Origin: Fischerella sp. PCC 9431
GTDB taxonomy: Bacteria; Cyanobacteriota; Cyanobacteriia; Cyanobacteriales; Nostocaceae
Assembly (NCBI RefSeq): GCF_000447295.1
Contig: NZ_KE650771.1
Location: 188,184 to 252,183 of the forward strand
Length of the DNA: 64,000 nt
Reading direction: 5' to 3'
Each line of letters opens with the position of its first letter. Positions within the stretch are counted from its first letter, which is position 1. A program made the position numbers and the translations under genes. Shown piece after piece: positions 53,782 to 62,958 of the stretch. The notes below the pieces were generated by a model. It worked only from the letters and a program-made list of their open reading frames with translations, was not told the DNA's origin and did not search any database.

Positions 53782-55554
53782 TTAAGTACCACTAAAATTT
53801 TGTAAAGTACCTGACTCGGAATCGAGCTTGGCTATCCAGCTATCGACAGACCCAGCATTCATAGCCCCAAGGGAACCCTCAGTAGTTCCTGTGACATATA
53901 CATTACCAATCTTGTCTAATGTAATACTGGTGGCGATATCAGACTTGGATGTTCCAAACTGTTGAATCCACAATTGGTTGCCGTTACTGTCGTACTTAGC
54001 AACCCAGGTATCATTAGAGCCAAAATTGCTTCCTCCCAAGTTTTTGTCGGTATATCCCACTAGAAAAATATTGCCATTTGAATCGACCTTCATGCTCAAG
54101 GATGCATCATCACCGCTAGTACCAAACTGTTTTATCCATAGTCGATTACCATCACTATCATATTTGGCTATCCAAGCGTCATCAGATCCAGCATTTTTTC
54201 CTCCCAAATCACCCAAAGTCCATCCTGTCATGTAGACATTATGTTGACTATCTGTGTCAATCCCTTTAGGAAATTCAAAATCCTTAGTGCCAAACTGTTT
54301 AGTCCACTCCAACTGACCATTATTGTTGTCGTTCTTGGCAATCCAAACATCGTATTGCCCAGCATTCTTTCCTCCCAAATCCCCCAGAGTCCAGCCTGTA
54401 GAATAAACACTGCCATCATTACTGACAGTTACAGCGTAAGCCTCATCAAAAGCAGAACTGCCAAACTCTTGAAACCAAAGCTGGTTGCCATTGCTATCAT
54501 ATTTAGTTACCCAGACATCATCCGCGAAGACATCAGGCTGAAAAAATAATCCCTCCTGTTGTTGCTCAATGGTGAATCCTGTAAGGTAAACACTGCCATC
54601 GTCATCAACTTTCATGTTGAAGGAAGCATCAATCAGTTCAGTGCCAAACTGTTGAATCCACTGCTGATTACCATTGCTGTCATACTTACCTACCCAGACA
54701 TCATAATTTCCTTCTCCTTGATTGGCTCCCCCAAAATCGCCTTTCGATATTCCCGCTAGATAGAAGTTACCTTCGTTGTCAGCAACGATGCTAGTAGCTA
54801 AGTCAGAATAGGGAGTACCAAACTGTTGAAACCACCGCTGATTGCCATCGCCATCATACTTACTCACCAAGACATCATTAGACCCCGCATTATCTTTTGC
54901 CAACGAGCCGCTGGTTGCTCCTGCTACATATAAATTGCCAAAGGGATCTGTGGTTGAACTTGTAAGTGTGTCAAAATCAGCAGTTCCCAATTGCTGGATA
55001 TTCCCTTGTACTGGCCCAGGAGGTGGAGTATAACCCTCATACTGGAAGTAGTTTCCCTCAAGACTCAAATGATGAATCCCAGGTAAAACGGCTACAAGGT
55101 CAGGTACAATTCCCTGCTTCCAAAATATTGCTGTTCCTAGGGGAGATTCGACCAAATGATAGTCTTTTGAAGTGCCATGTAGCTGAATGACATCATGGCA
55201 GGGGTTGAAGTCTAAAATTGAAGCAAATTGCTTTAAACCAAAATCTAATCCTTTACCGTCGGTATAATATGGCTGTTTCCAATCACCAAGAACAAATCTG
55301 TCGTCCCAGTGAAGCTGACTACCCTGTAGCGCTGCCATTAAGTCTGCATCACCCAGGATAATATCAATTTGCGGTTGAGCGAAATGATCATCACCAGGTT
55401 TCAAACCCACAAAGGTATCTTTTCCAGAGCGACCCCACATGAGTTCACTGTTTTCGCTCCTGAAAAGTAAGTCGCTACCGGGTGTGCTTACATTTAATAT
55501 CCTGACAAAGTTGGCATTGATATCACTTTCCAATTTGCTCAATAGATTTTCCAT
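53782..55554 (-). CDS. CylK-like enzyme: calcium-type N-terminal domain plus seven-bladed beta-propeller
   Basis: A 590-residue protein. Residues 1-180 resemble a haemolysin-type calcium-binding region (NSELMWGRSGKDTFVGLKPG, IDIILGD, RFVLGDWKQPYY, FNPCHDVIQLHG). A PPPGP linker follows. Residues 187-586 contain exactly seven SBBP-type blades of 55-61 residues, each starting near QQFGT and ending in a KYDSNGNQ-W type segment. This matches the two-domain layout of CylK and BrtB, which use alkyl chlorides to alkylate a resorcinol carbon or to esterify a carboxylate. Its place next to a CylC-like gene and a DarA/DarB pair supports that role. A generic surface SBBP-repeat protein is the alternative. 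Confidence 0.75.
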   Translation of the reverse strand: MENLLSKLESDINANFVRILNVSTPGSDLLFRSENSELMWGRSGKDTFVGLKPGDDHFAQPQIDIILGDADLMAALQGSQLHWDDRFVLGDWKQPYYTDGKGLDFGLKQFASILDFNPCHDVIQLHGTSKDYHLVESPLGTAIFWKQGIVPDLVAVLPGIHHLSLEGNYFQYEGYTPPPGPVQGNIQQLGTADFDTLTSSTTDPFGNLYVAGATSGSLAKDNAGSNDVLVSKYDGDGNQRWFQQFGTPYSDLATSIVADNEGNFYLAGISKGDFGGANQGEGNYDVWVGKYDSNGNQQWIQQFGTELIDASFNMKVDDDGSVYLTGFTIEQQQEGLFFQPDVFADDVWVTKYDSNGNQLWFQEFGSSAFDEAYAVTVSNDGSVYSTGWTLGDLGGKNAGQYDVWIAKNDNNNGQLEWTKQFGTKDFEFPKGIDTDSQHNVYMTGWTLGDLGGKNAGSDDAWIAKYDSDGNRLWIKQFGTSGDDASLSMKVDSNGNIFLVGYTDKNLGGSNFGSNDTWVAKYDSNGNQLWIQQFGTSKSDIATSITLDKIGNVYVTGTTEGSLGAMNAGSVDSWIAKLDSESGTLQNFSGT

Positions 55555-55675
55555 ATGAATTAAATCTGGAGCATTACTTCAACTCGGTTTAAACATTCAC
55601 TGCGTCACTGCATCGGGTGCGTCTGTCTTCACCCATCAATGTTGCGTTGGTTGAGTAGTAGCTATACAGCACAAA

Positions 55676-56827
55676 TTAAACGGCTGTTAGGTGCATATAA
55701 GCATATGAAAACCTAGCACTCTCAGGAATAAAACAAAAGATTTTATCGCCTTGTTGAATTTTTCCTGATGCCATCAATTCCTCCAGGATAACAAAGATAG
55801 AGGCAGAGCCTGTATTACCCTTGTAGGTTAGGTTAGTAAACCATTTATCAAATGGAATTTCAAATCCAACTTTCACCAACTCATCGTAAAGTGGCTGCTT
55901 GAAATGTTCTGATGAGTAATGAGGCAAATACCAAGTGATATCATCTGCTTTTAAGTTATGTTTATCTCGCACTTGTGTAAAGCCTTTTTGAATCGCGTAG
56001 AAAACTATATTTTCCCCTAGCAGCTTTGCATCCTGTTTTAAGGCAAAATAACTCTCCTTCCATACTTCTTCTAGATTTTCGACTTCCCGCCACCCTTGTA
56101 AAGAACCATCGTCTTTCTTGATGCTTCCTGCATACATACAAGTCTCTAGTTCATTAGCAAAAGAGATAATATCAACCCAATCTATTCTGAGTGAAATACC
56201 ATTTTGACGAGGAGTATCCGTTATCAACACTGCTGCTGCGGCATCGGAAAGCATCCACCTTAAAAAATCCTTCTCAAAACCGATCATAGGTTTTGCTGCC
56301 AAATCTTGAATTTTTGCTTCTATTTCTGGTTGAAAGTAAACTCCCTTAAATGCAGTTGATGCAAGTTCTGATCCTGTTGTTACAGCATTTTTGCTTAAAC
56401 CAGAAAATACATTCATGTATCCATACTTAAATGCAGTCATCCCTGAGCAGCAAACACCGCTTGTGGCTACAACTTCACAGGGAGGGCATCCAAGCTCTCC
56501 ATGCACCATAAGAGCATGGTTAGGAATTATCTGATCTGGAGAAGATGTACCACAGACTAAACAGTCTATTTCTTCTAATAAAAGATTAGTGTTTCTTGTA
56601 AGAACACGTACTGCTTCGGCAGTTAATTGTGCATTGTTATGAGTTTGTTTACCAGTTTTAGGATCTATTGCATAATATCGAGATTTGATACCGTTGTTAT
56701 TGAGAATGCGATTTTTGGATCGAGATGGCTTTCCATTAATAAAGCCAAGAACTTTTTCGATCTCCTCATTATTCACTGGTTCATTAGGTAGAAAAACTCC
56801 TAAACCAGTAATGTATGCTGAAGCCAT
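55676..56827 (-). CDS. Ketosynthase III-type enzyme, DarB-like (dialkylresorcinol formation)
   Basis: A 383-residue thiolase-fold condensing enzyme. Catalytic residues: Cys in TSGVCCSGMTAF (second Cys, about residue 127), His in LPHYSSEHF, Asn in YKGNTGSAS. The long insert between Cys and His fits the DarB/BrtC type, which joins two beta-ketoacyl thioesters, rather than FabH. The start is ATG 56827 with GGAG 8 nt upstream; an in-frame TTG at 56839 overlaps that ribosome binding site and is rejected. It directly follows the DarA-like gene (75 bp). A 3-oxoacyl-ACP synthase of another specificity is possible. Confidence 0.82.
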   Translation of the reverse strand: MASAYITGLGVFLPNEPVNNEEIEKVLGFINGKPSRSKNRILNNNGIKSRYYAIDPKTGKQTHNNAQLTAEAVRVLTRNTNLLLEEIDCLVCGTSSPDQIIPNHALMVHGELGCPPCEVVATSGVCCSGMTAFKYGYMNVFSGLSKNAVTTGSELASTAFKGVYFQPEIEAKIQDLAAKPMIGFEKDFLRWMLSDAAAAVLITDTPRQNGISLRIDWVDIISFANELETCMYAGSIKKDDGSLQGWREVENLEEVWKESYFALKQDAKLLGENIVFYAIQKGFTQVRDKHNLKADDITWYLPHYSSEHFKQPLYDELVKVGFEIPFDKWFTNLTYKGNTGSASIFVILEELMASGKIQQGDKIFCFIPESARFSYAYMHLTAV

Positions 56828-56902
56828 AATTTTCTCCAATTAGATTCACAGGACTAACAAAAATACAGTAATTTTTGTCAGGTTTTCAGTTATTTTTAAT
56901 TT

Positions 56903-57820
56903 TTAAAAAATACCTGATGGTGATTTCAAATTCTCAACATAAGATGCTAATTTCCGATTAATTAAAAAGCTAAAAACAAATTGCACGAGTGTAGAAAATA
57001 GAAGAACAATAGGAATAGCAAATAGGAGTTGAATTACAAAGATACAGATAATCGGTATTCTGCTCCAACTTCCCTGTTTACCAAAAGAACGAGCTATCTT
57101 GGCCCACGGTCGATATAGTACCCGCCCAATTAATTCCGGAATCACATAACGTTGATTAACTTCAACAGCTCCAAGCCCTTGAAGCATTGGCTGATGAGAA
57201 TCATCACTTAACGCTTCAATATTGTCAGCTAAACGCTTGCCAAATCTTGATAGTGCATGGATATCTTCATCTTTAACCCCCGCAGCAGGTAATACTCCCA
57301 ATAATCTGTTTTTTTTCCCAGTAAGTAATAGTCGGGGAGTGGTAATGAAGGTAGCTAAAGGTGGCCCTTGGTGAGTCAAAACTACATTGTCGATATGAAT
57401 ACCTCCAACTTCAGCAATCATTCTCTTCATGATTTCTGAGGCGGAGTGCCACATATTCCGACAAACTACTAAAGTGATAACTTTGGTATTCTTCAAAACT
57501 TTTGCATACTTGGATTTTAAAAATCCTTGAATTGGTAAAGATGGTGCCAAAAACCAAACTTGATAAGCAAGAATAACTAAATCGAACTTCTCGTCTTGAC
57601 TAAATTTCGGTGGAGATATTTCCGGAGGCTCCTCGTTCACACATTCTGGAAAAACATCAAAAAACTTATACAATTTCCAAGGAGAAGGATAATTATCTCT
57701 TGGTTTAATACACTCCCAGGTAAGCTCTATTTCTGGAATATTGAGATATTTGGTAAAAGATTCAGCCGCACGAGTCACATCCCCCGATTGTGAGTAATAA
57801 ACTACCAGTACACGTTTCAT
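56903..57820 (-). CDS. DarA-like flavodoxin-fold protein (dialkylresorcinol condensing enzyme)
   Basis: A 305-residue protein starting VLVVYYSQSGDVTRAAESF, a flavodoxin-type nucleotide loop, with VILAYQVWFLAPSLPIQGFL typical of the flavodoxin-like fold. DarA proteins of this size partner DarB-type ketosynthases and complete the cyclisation and aromatisation to a dialkylresorcinol. Here a DarB-like gene follows 75 bp later. The C-terminus holds a hydrophobic helix pair (about 262-292), suggesting membrane attachment where long-chain products would accumulate. Classification by resemblance to the annotated DarA family, not tested. Confidence 0.75.
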   Translation of the reverse strand: MKRVLVVYYSQSGDVTRAAESFTKYLNIPEIELTWECIKPRDNYPSPWKLYKFFDVFPECVNEEPPEISPPKFSQDEKFDLVILAYQVWFLAPSLPIQGFLKSKYAKVLKNTKVITLVVCRNMWHSASEIMKRMIAEVGGIHIDNVVLTHQGPPLATFITTPRLLLTGKKNRLLGVLPAAGVKDEDIHALSRFGKRLADNIEALSDDSHQPMLQGLGAVEVNQRYVIPELIGRVLYRPWAKIARSFGKQGSWSRIPIICIFVIQLLFAIPIVLLFSTLVQFVFSFLINRKLASYVENLKSPSGIF

Positions 57821-57908
57821 AACTGTAGTTGGAAAAATGGTGAAGTAGGTCGGTAAAAATGAAGCTAACTAGCAAGGTTATTCATTAGTTATTAGTCATT
57901 AATAATTT

Positions 57909-59558
57909 CTATTTCGGCTGATACTGAATGTAGTTAGCTGGCATTTGTAATCCTTGGATTTGTAAACTCTGCATTCGGAATAAAAATGTAGTTCCTCTCA
58001 TAATATGGTTAGCAACATCAACCACTTGCCGATTATGTGGTTCAGCTAGATAAGTACCTTTTACCCAGTCATTAAAACTACCCATTGCTGGACCACACCA
58101 AATTTGATAATCAATTTCTCGACCTTTTTCTCCAGAGTTAGACCAGCGAGATGATAATCCAAGATACCAACGAAAAATTAGAGCCATCTTCAATTTAGAA
58201 TTGTTGGCAGCTTTGATTAATTTATCGGGATTTCTTTGGGATAAATAGGCTGCTGTTTCCTTCCAAATCACTTCCAATTGATTTCTAAAAACTTGTTTTT
58301 CTAGTTTTTCTTTTTCTTCAGATGGGATATCTTCAATTGAATCATATGTTTTGTATAAATCTAGTAATTTTTGCGCCCTGAGAGGAAAGAAAGTTCCTCT
58401 TTTTAAAACTTGAAGTTTTACTCCCATTTCAAACATATCTGCTGCTGGAGCCATCATCACATCAGCCATCTCGGCTTGAGCTAATAATTGTTTTGTATGT
58501 TGAGAAGTTCCAGCTTCCACACAAGACTGATTAATAGAACCAGTAACAACATAAGCAGCGCCCATCATAAAAGCAGCTAATGCCGATTGGGGAGTTGCAA
58601 TTCCTCCTGCTGCTCCAACTCGAACAGGTCTTTCGTAACAGTATTTGTTTTGAATTTCATCTCTCAATTCTATAATTGAAGATAAAAGGCAAACTAGAGG
58701 ACGATTATCTGTATGACCACCAGAATCAGCTTCTACAGTGATATCATCTGCCATTGGAACTTGTTCGGCTAGTTTTGCCTGAAATTCGCTGATCAAACCT
58801 TGTTCAACTAATTGCTTGAGAATTTTTGTAGGAGCAGGCTGAAGAAATTTGCTTGCAACTTCTCTGCGAGAAATCTTAGCAATGACTTTATTTTTAATTT
58901 CAATTTGATTAGCTGCATTTAAACTAAGTCCAGAAGCTCGATAGTAAACGATGTTGTCAGTTAAATCCAAAAAAGCAGAAGCTTCTATTGTTCTCACTTG
59001 ATATTTGAGATACAAATCAACAGCGCTACGTTCAATCGCAGGTTCGCTAGGACTGTGGAGTAAGTTAAAAACGTAAGGACCCTCTGGTAAAGCTTGTTGA
59101 ATGCGTTTAATAGCTGCTTCGACACGGGAAGGAGATAGTCCTCCTGCGCCAAATGAGCTTAAAATTCTTTCTTTTCCAAGAGCAATGACTAGTTCTTCAG
59201 AAGCAATACCATGAGCCATTGCACCAGTCATATAAGCATATTTAACATTGTAAAAATCTAAGAAATTGCGATCGCCTAACTGTTGAATAGCTAGGGGTGG
59301 AACAGCTAGGAGCATTTCCACTTTTCCTGTTTGTCCATTGGAATGGTACAAGTAACCTTCGTTGGTTACACCAATTTCATCATCTAATCTAATAATGTAA
59401 CAGGGTTTCTCTAAATTCAGTAGCTTAGTTTTTATACCTTCTTGATCAAAAGAAACAGAATCTAAAGAACCTTCCCAAACTTGATTTTGCTTGTGACAAA
59501 ACTCTGAAAATTTTAAGTTGTTTGGATTTTTAAGGATTATAGTATTTAAAATACTCAC
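57909..59558 (-). CDS. PfaD-type trans enoyl reductase (PUFA/polyketide synthase)
   Basis: A 549-residue TIM-barrel flavoenzyme of the PfaD family. Family signs are NVKYAYMTGAMAHGIASEELVIALG, FGAGGLSPSRVEAAI, ADSGGHTDNRPLVCLL and GAAGGIATPQSALAAFMMGA. It reduces enoyl intermediates in trans for PUFA-type synthases and related heterocyst-glycolipid-type systems. The start is GTG 59558. It lies 135 bp after the KS-AT gene and 88 bp before the DarA-like gene, so it belongs to the same unit. Confidence 0.92.
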   Translation of the reverse strand: MSILNTIILKNPNNLKFSEFCHKQNQVWEGSLDSVSFDQEGIKTKLLNLEKPCYIIRLDDEIGVTNEGYLYHSNGQTGKVEMLLAVPPLAIQQLGDRNFLDFYNVKYAYMTGAMAHGIASEELVIALGKERILSSFGAGGLSPSRVEAAIKRIQQALPEGPYVFNLLHSPSEPAIERSAVDLYLKYQVRTIEASAFLDLTDNIVYYRASGLSLNAANQIEIKNKVIAKISRREVASKFLQPAPTKILKQLVEQGLISEFQAKLAEQVPMADDITVEADSGGHTDNRPLVCLLSSIIELRDEIQNKYCYERPVRVGAAGGIATPQSALAAFMMGAAYVVTGSINQSCVEAGTSQHTKQLLAQAEMADVMMAPAADMFEMGVKLQVLKRGTFFPLRAQKLLDLYKTYDSIEDIPSEEKEKLEKQVFRNQLEVIWKETAAYLSQRNPDKLIKAANNSKLKMALIFRWYLGLSSRWSNSGEKGREIDYQIWCGPAMGSFNDWVKGTYLAEPHNRQVVDVANHIMRGTTFLFRMQSLQIQGLQMPANYIQYQPK

Positions 59559-59693
59559 GTTATTAGTCCTCTGTTTTTTTACGATTAGGAAGTAATTACC
59601 CTAAACTAGGTAATTTTTAAATTCAGGAATCAGCTAAAGCTAGCAATTTACACATCACTTATTATCTTTTCAGTTAAAATCATCATTTTTAGA

Positions 59694-62600
59694 TTATTTT
59701 TTCTGAAAAATATGCTGTAAACAATCTAGTTGAAGCTGAATAATAGCACTTATTTGAAGTAATGATTCTTGTCGAATCTCTAAAAAGTTACTGTGAGACT
59801 TAGTGATCCGAGAAGTATTTTCACTTAAATTTTGATATAACTGATTTCGGAAATTTGTCATATGCTCTTGATGAATGGAAATGTGAATTTTTGAAATAGA
59901 AGCAGAGACATATTGGGAACTTTCATTTTCTCTTGTATTAATATTTAATTTTTCTTCAGATTCCCAGAATTTTAAAGAGTTTTGCTGATAATAATTCTCA
60001 AGTCTTTCAAATTCATTGAGATCTAGTACTTTATATTGTTCTTTTTCATCACCTTTAATCGGAATATCTGAATCTGTAGCTTGGGAATTTTTTTTAGTTT
60101 TGTTGTTTAATGAAATGAAGTTCAAATCATTGCGGTTCCAAGCTATTGTTCTAACCTTGTGTTGGCTTTTTCTAATATTTTCCTGGACTTGAAAATATAG
60201 TGATGACAAGTCCATTTTTACTCTATGACTGAGGAGCTTTGCTAATGCTTTAACAATACAGCTATACTCATCTATCCCTCTCTTATTGAGAGAAACTATC
60301 ATATGTTCTTGTTGCGTGAGATTTCCGCTAATCCATCTCGAACAATTACTTCCAGCACCAACTTCAATAAATATTCTGGCACCGTCGTCCCAGACACGCT
60401 GAATTAGCCGAGGAAAATCAAGCTGTTGAACAAGCATTTTGGCAATGTTGTGTCCAATAGAATCACTGTTGAGGCTAATAGGTTTATATTCTGCGGCAGA
60501 ATAAAAAATGATATTTGGTACGTTTTGGGTAGGTAAGGTATTTAGTTTAACAAGTGCATCGTATTCAGAACGTATTGGCTCACAATGAATTACATGATTG
60601 AAAGGAGCAAGAAAAGCATCACAATTGAGAGTTTTTATCACTCTTTGACAGGCTTTTGTATCACCTGCGATCGCCACTTCTTCTGGAGTATTAATGATAG
60701 ATAAGTAGACATACTTCTCATGTTGAAGAACTTCTCGAACACGGGAAACTGGACACATGAGAACGTAGGTACTCCAAAAATTTTCACCTTCACTATCCTG
60801 TTGTTGGGGTAATTCCCAATATTTGCGAACTGCATTTTTAGGACCGGATAACTGGGTTTTAAACAGAGCATAGGAACTCAAGCCTTCACTACCTTCATGA
60901 AAACGTGTCCAGATACCCTGAGAAAGCATCATACTAGTTTCACCCAGGCTATAGCCAAAAGCATATTGGGGCTGTAGTTGGAAATAATTTCTCAGAACAG
61001 CAGTCAATAATCCAGCAACACCAACCTCAGATTCGAGCATTGCAACTGGATCATCTATGAATTGCTGTTCAAGTTTTTCTAATTGCCTTGTTGATAATTT
61101 GCTCAGGCTTCTGGGATAGAGAATTCTTTCTATATTGTTGACACGAGTGTAAACGCTTTTGATGATCGGATCTTCGTAAATTTTGGGAAACAAGCGGAAG
61201 AGATTGCGGGCGATACCGAGATAAGAACTGTAAGCGCCAGGATAAACGAAAGCAACATTACCTTTGTTACCCAATGGTTTTGGCGTAAAATAGCTACCGA
61301 CAGGTGTTTGCCATTCTTTACCTGTATTGAAAGCATCGGCAACACCTTTGATAGCACGCTGAATTTCTCGTGTCAATTCTTGTTGATTGCGTCCGAGAAT
61401 TGCAAGTGCGTAAGTAGGATTTTGACGCTGTTGAAAGGCTTTAAAAGTCAGGCTTGCAGCAGCAGATAGAGAAGAAGAATTAGCAATTGTTTCTTGTAGA
61501 GAACGGATCTGCTCTAGTAGCGTCGGACAATCGTCAGCTGTGATCGCAAACAAATAAAAGGGCATTTGCTCTAAATATCTGCTGCTACGCTGTATCTGAG
61601 TTGGTTCCTCCGACAAAATTAAATGTGCGTAACTGCCATCTATCTCCATACTGTTAATAGCTGCAATTCTTTTAGTGGCTCCTCTCTCTAAAAACCAGGG
61701 CTTTGATTCAGGAGCAACATAAAAGGGACTATTCTGCCAAATCTGCGGCATTTTGGGAGCAGACCAGTGGGGAACACCAGGAATGTAACGGTGATACAAA
61801 CAGAGTGCTGTTTTAATTAAACTGACTAGTCCTGATGCAGCATAAGTATGACCAATGTTGGCTTTGACACTACCAATCGCACAACTCAGATCAGCCTCAC
61901 AAGTCTGATAAGCTCGCATCAAACCTAGCATTTCTGACTCATCTTGCTGAGGAACTCCACTAGCAAAAACTTCGAGATAGCCGATGTCAGTGGGTTGAAT
62001 ACCTGCCAAATCAAAAGCAAGTTGACATACTTGCGTGACTGCTTTCGAGTCAGGGATTGTGTGAGAGGAAGAATTATCTTTCAAGATATTGAGAGCATCA
62101 ACTACCGCATAGATACAGTCATTGTCTTGTTGTGCTGTTGTGTGAAGCTTCAATACTACGGCGGCTGCACCCTCACCTAGCATCCAACCATTAACATTTT
62201 GATCATAACTTAAACTATTAACACCTGTATTGGATTTTGCCGTTTGATTTTGCACTAAAAGACTAAGGCTATTCTCAGCTAGCTCGACAGCACCGACAAC
62301 AACAGCGTCTACTTCTCCGATTGCAAGTAGCTTTTTTGCAACTTCCAAAGCTTTAAATATTGAATGTTGTTCGGCAACTAGTGTAAATAAAGGACCAGCA
62401 AAATTCCACAGATTGGAAATACTGTCTTTTCCTTCTGGTTTAAGAATACGAAGAGAAAGTTCGGTTGCAGCAACAATAATAACTGCTACCCTGCTTCCTT
62501 TGTTGAAATTTACATCTTTGATAGCATTGTCAGCTACCTGGAGCATCAATAGTTCTTGAGGTTTGAATTTGTCTTCCTCAGATGCTAATTTAAAATCCGA

Positions 62601-62846
62601 AAAATCTATTTCAAAATCTTTAATGTATGCTCCCAAGGGTGCGATATTAGTGTCAAAATTATTGTTGTTGAGTAAGTGTTCTTGGGTTGTAAATTCTTGC
62701 CATCTCTCATTAGGAAAAGTAGCAAAGTGTTGAGTTACTTCATAAATGCTACGTTCAAAAGCATCTAATCCTTGACAACCACCTAAAAAACAATCCATAC
62801 CAACAATTGCTACTTTAGGATTTTTAATTTGTTCATCTTTTTTCAT
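59694..62846 (-). CDS. PUFA-synthase-type KS(CLF)-AT subunit
   Basis: A 1050-residue protein. Residues about 10-415 form a ketosynthase fold in which the active-site Cys is replaced by Gln160 (VAEQHSIF, the spacing to the GE pair matching the normal motif) and the first catalytic His is Phe294 (EVFASG), while K328 and H333 (SVKANIGHTYAASG) remain. This is the chain-length-factor pattern. Residues about 525-860 form an acyltransferase with nucleophile Ser633 in GYSLGE. The last 170 residues are polar, Asn/Ser-rich and helical. HglC/PfaC-type subunits have similar layouts. It must work with a true KS on another protein, probably the one running off the right edge. Confidence 0.88.
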   Translation of the reverse strand: MKKDEQIKNPKVAIVGMDCFLGGCQGLDAFERSIYEVTQHFATFPNERWQEFTTQEHLLNNNNFDTNIAPLGAYIKDFEIDFSDFKLASEEDKFKPQELLMLQVADNAIKDVNFNKGSRVAVIIVAATELSLRILKPEGKDSISNLWNFAGPLFTLVAEQHSIFKALEVAKKLLAIGEVDAVVVGAVELAENSLSLLVQNQTAKSNTGVNSLSYDQNVNGWMLGEGAAAVVLKLHTTAQQDNDCIYAVVDALNILKDNSSSHTIPDSKAVTQVCQLAFDLAGIQPTDIGYLEVFASGVPQQDESEMLGLMRAYQTCEADLSCAIGSVKANIGHTYAASGLVSLIKTALCLYHRYIPGVPHWSAPKMPQIWQNSPFYVAPESKPWFLERGATKRIAAINSMEIDGSYAHLILSEEPTQIQRSSRYLEQMPFYLFAITADDCPTLLEQIRSLQETIANSSSLSAAASLTFKAFQQRQNPTYALAILGRNQQELTREIQRAIKGVADAFNTGKEWQTPVGSYFTPKPLGNKGNVAFVYPGAYSSYLGIARNLFRLFPKIYEDPIIKSVYTRVNNIERILYPRSLSKLSTRQLEKLEQQFIDDPVAMLESEVGVAGLLTAVLRNYFQLQPQYAFGYSLGETSMMLSQGIWTRFHEGSEGLSSYALFKTQLSGPKNAVRKYWELPQQQDSEGENFWSTYVLMCPVSRVREVLQHEKYVYLSIINTPEEVAIAGDTKACQRVIKTLNCDAFLAPFNHVIHCEPIRSEYDALVKLNTLPTQNVPNIIFYSAAEYKPISLNSDSIGHNIAKMLVQQLDFPRLIQRVWDDGARIFIEVGAGSNCSRWISGNLTQQEHMIVSLNKRGIDEYSCIVKALAKLLSHRVKMDLSSLYFQVQENIRKSQHKVRTIAWNRNDLNFISLNNKTKKNSQATDSDIPIKGDEKEQYKVLDLNEFERLENYYQQNSLKFWESEEKLNINTRENESSQYVSASISKIHISIHQEHMTNFRNQLYQNLSENTSRITKSHSNFLEIRQESLLQISAIIQLQLDCLQHIFQKK

Positions 62847-62958
62847 TACTTAATCTTTATCTCTCTAGCTATGTATATTTTGGTAAATAAATTAGAATTG
62901 AGAAAAGGATAGAGAGACAAAAGATTATCAATATCTCCTTGTCTCTTGTTTTATCCTT

